Shown one piece after another: positions 63,062 through 64,000 of a DNA stretch of 64,000 bases. The stretch spans positions 1,116,001 through 1,180,000 of the forward strand of contig NC_009464.1 in NCBI RefSeq assembly GCF_000063445.1, in the 5' to 3' direction. The notes beneath the pieces are model-generated. The model had not been told where the DNA came from. It made no database searches and saw nothing but the letters and a program-made list of their open reading frames with translations. Position numbers and translations under genes: made by a program. Source of the DNA: Methanocella arvoryzae MRE50. GTDB taxonomy: Archaea > Halobacteriota > Methanocellia > Methanocellales > Methanocellaceae. How positions within the stretch are numbered: the stretch's first letter is position 1; every line of letters begins with the position of its first letter.

Positions 63062-63599
63062 CCAGAAGATGCAGGATACAATCGGCCCCGCTTCGCGAGG
63101 CCTTATTTTTAAATCGCAAAGTCGCAAGGGCGCAAGGACGCAACGAATAATCGGAAAACCTTTGCGTCCTTGCGCCTCTCAGGCTGTCTCATAAGTCATA
63201 CTGTCCAAATTCGGTGAGACATCAATACGAACGCTGCGCTGTGCTTGGACACAGATTTAACAGATTGTACAGATTGCACAGATGAATTTAAAGATAAAAC
63301 AGGTAAGGGCCGTCTTTACCAGCCTGATTCAATGATCATCTGTCTAATCTGTACAATCAGTGCAATCTGTGGCCCTGACACAGCGCAGCGTTCGTCATTG
63401 CATCGCCCGCATCGGACGCCTGCAATTGCAGGCGTCCTGGCGGGCGAACATCGGGGATAAGATCATACGGATTCTCTAAAAAGGATACATGTCTCCTTAT
63501 TGTATAACGAACATGAATTAAGAGACAGCCTGCTCTGCGCCTTTGCGAGCTAAATACAAGGCGGCCTGTCGCCGAAATGGTTCCTGTTAGAATTGTTGA
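63062..63599. repeat. Spacer with CGCAAGG word arrays and an inserted hairpin element
   Basis: 538 bp without a gene. GTCGCAAGGGCGCAAGGACG (63120-63141) faces TTTGCGTCCTTGCGCC (63160-63176). Between 63180 and 63532 lies the element described separately, flanked by a repeated CTCT (63176-63179 and 63533-63536). The final TGCGCCTTTGCGAGCTAAAT continues the host repeat and also occurs near 19.82 kb. Confidence 0.75.
63180..63532 (+). mobile_element. MITE-like hairpin element, copy B
   Basis: Terminal inverted repeats CAGGCTGTCTC (63180-63190) and GAGACAGCCTG (63522-63532) are perfect over 11 bp. The core 63210-63451 matches copy A (48033-48274, minus) over its length. It has long arms: 29-bp signature (63216-63244), CACAGATT words on the left, their complements on the right, then ATTGCATCGCCCGCATCGG and a CGCCTGC foldback. 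No transposase gene is present. Confidence 0.75.
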
Positions 63600-64000
63600 T
63601 CACTGCGCAGGCGTCGTAAGTATTTTTTCCAGCCTTCGCAGCTCTTCTTCCTGGCTCTCCAGCCCTTTTTTGAGGCTCATGAGCATGTTGCGGGAAGCGG
63701 GGCTGGCCTTGAGCTTGTCCTCCGGGTAAAGCTGGGACATCAGTGTCAAAAGTTTTTTGTTGCGCTGGGCCTGGGTGTGTAATTTTTCATACCGGTCCCG
63801 GTAGGCGTTGATGATCTCGGCTGCCACGCCGGATTTGCGGGCCATCTCCAGGGTGCGCTCGATCCTGGTGCGGGCGGTGAAGACTTCTTCGAGGGCCTGC
63901 TTGAGGGTGGCGGCGCTGACCGGCTTCATGATGTAGTTCTCGATGAGGACGGATCGATCCCTGACGTCTTCGAAGGTCAGGGGTTTGGCGGTGACCATGA
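63600..64000 (-). CDS. 3' part of a response-regulator-like gene (runs off the window)
   Basis: The frame stays open to the window edge. Its visible start, MVTAKPLTFEDVRDRSVLIENYIMKPVSAATLKQALEEVF, is the C-terminal third of a receiver domain (the conserved Lys-Pro is in IMKPV). A coiled, charged tail of about 90 residues follows (IERTLEMARKSG to KGLESQEEELRRLEKILT). The true start and the phospho-acceptor Asp lie beyond 64000. Confidence 0.75.
   Translation of the reverse strand, partial: MVTAKPLTFEDVRDRSVLIENYIMKPVSAATLKQALEEVFTARTRIERTLEMARKSGVAAEIINAYRDRYEKLHTQAQRNKKLLTLMSQLYPEDKLKASPASRNMLMSLKKGLESQEEELRRLEKILTTPAQ

Overview
The window looks like chromosomal DNA of a methanogenic archaeon. 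Methanocellales (Methanocella / Rice Cluster I) is my best guess, from gene content only. Several genes are preceded by AT-rich TATA boxes rather than -10/-35 pairs. Ribosome binding sites are of the GGTGA/GGAGG type, and families common in methanogens recur (NosD-type beta-helix proteins with Thr-Pro linkers and NEW3-like ends, DUF354, DUF362, DUF1616, DUF116). I see no rRNA, tRNA, CRISPR array or replication origin.

From 0.9 to 45.7 kb lies one large cell-surface glycan locus. The minus-strand operon from 45.7 down to 31.7 kb encodes an acetyltransferase, an aminotransferase, a sugar oxidoreductase, a two-domain glycosyltransferase, a WbpG/HisH/HisF amidotransferase set, a DUF354 protein, a UDP-sugar 2-epimerase, a CapK/PaaK-like enzyme, a polysaccharide deacetylase, a FemAB-like protein and a DUF362 protein. 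With the UDP-sugar 6-dehydrogenase at 0.9 kb this is a near-complete set for a UDP-ManNAc3NAc-uronate that is then amidinated (WbpA/B/E/D/I plus WbpG/HisH/HisF logic). A second, paralogous minus-strand operon (16.9 to 11.6 kb: GT2, DUF354, deacetylase, FemAB, FemAB) repeats part of the set. Two plus-strand modules pair a Wzx-like flippase with a large polytopic protein that may be the polymerase or a GT-C transferase (8.4-11.6 and 26.1-31.2 kb, the second with a tandem duplicate). An AsnB-type amidotransferase, another CapK-like enzyme, a DUF1616 membrane protein, a fourth FemAB-like protein and four secreted beta-helix (NosD) proteins complete the locus.

From 46.6 to 64 kb the content changes: a GNAT enzyme, a ferredoxin, a TetR-controlled group with DUF116 and flavodoxin-like proteins, a second flavodoxin/FMN-reductase/CDP-alcohol transferase/TetR group, a HIT protein, an ABC-2 exporter whose first permease is fused to a PrsW-like domain, a metallo-beta-lactamase-fold hydrolase, small conserved proteins and the 3' end of a response-regulator-like gene.

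Three observations stand out. (1) All four NosD genes have an ATT codon at the expected start distance from a ribosome binding site, and in three of them only that start gives a complete signal peptide. (2) The paralogous deacetylase + FemAB + CapK + DUF354 blocks beside an amidinated-uronate pathway suggest an amine-exposing, aminoacyl-decorated glycan system. (3) Intergenic DNA carries a 242-bp long-hairpin element with terminal inverted repeats, plus several families of short word arrays laid out as giant inverted repeats.
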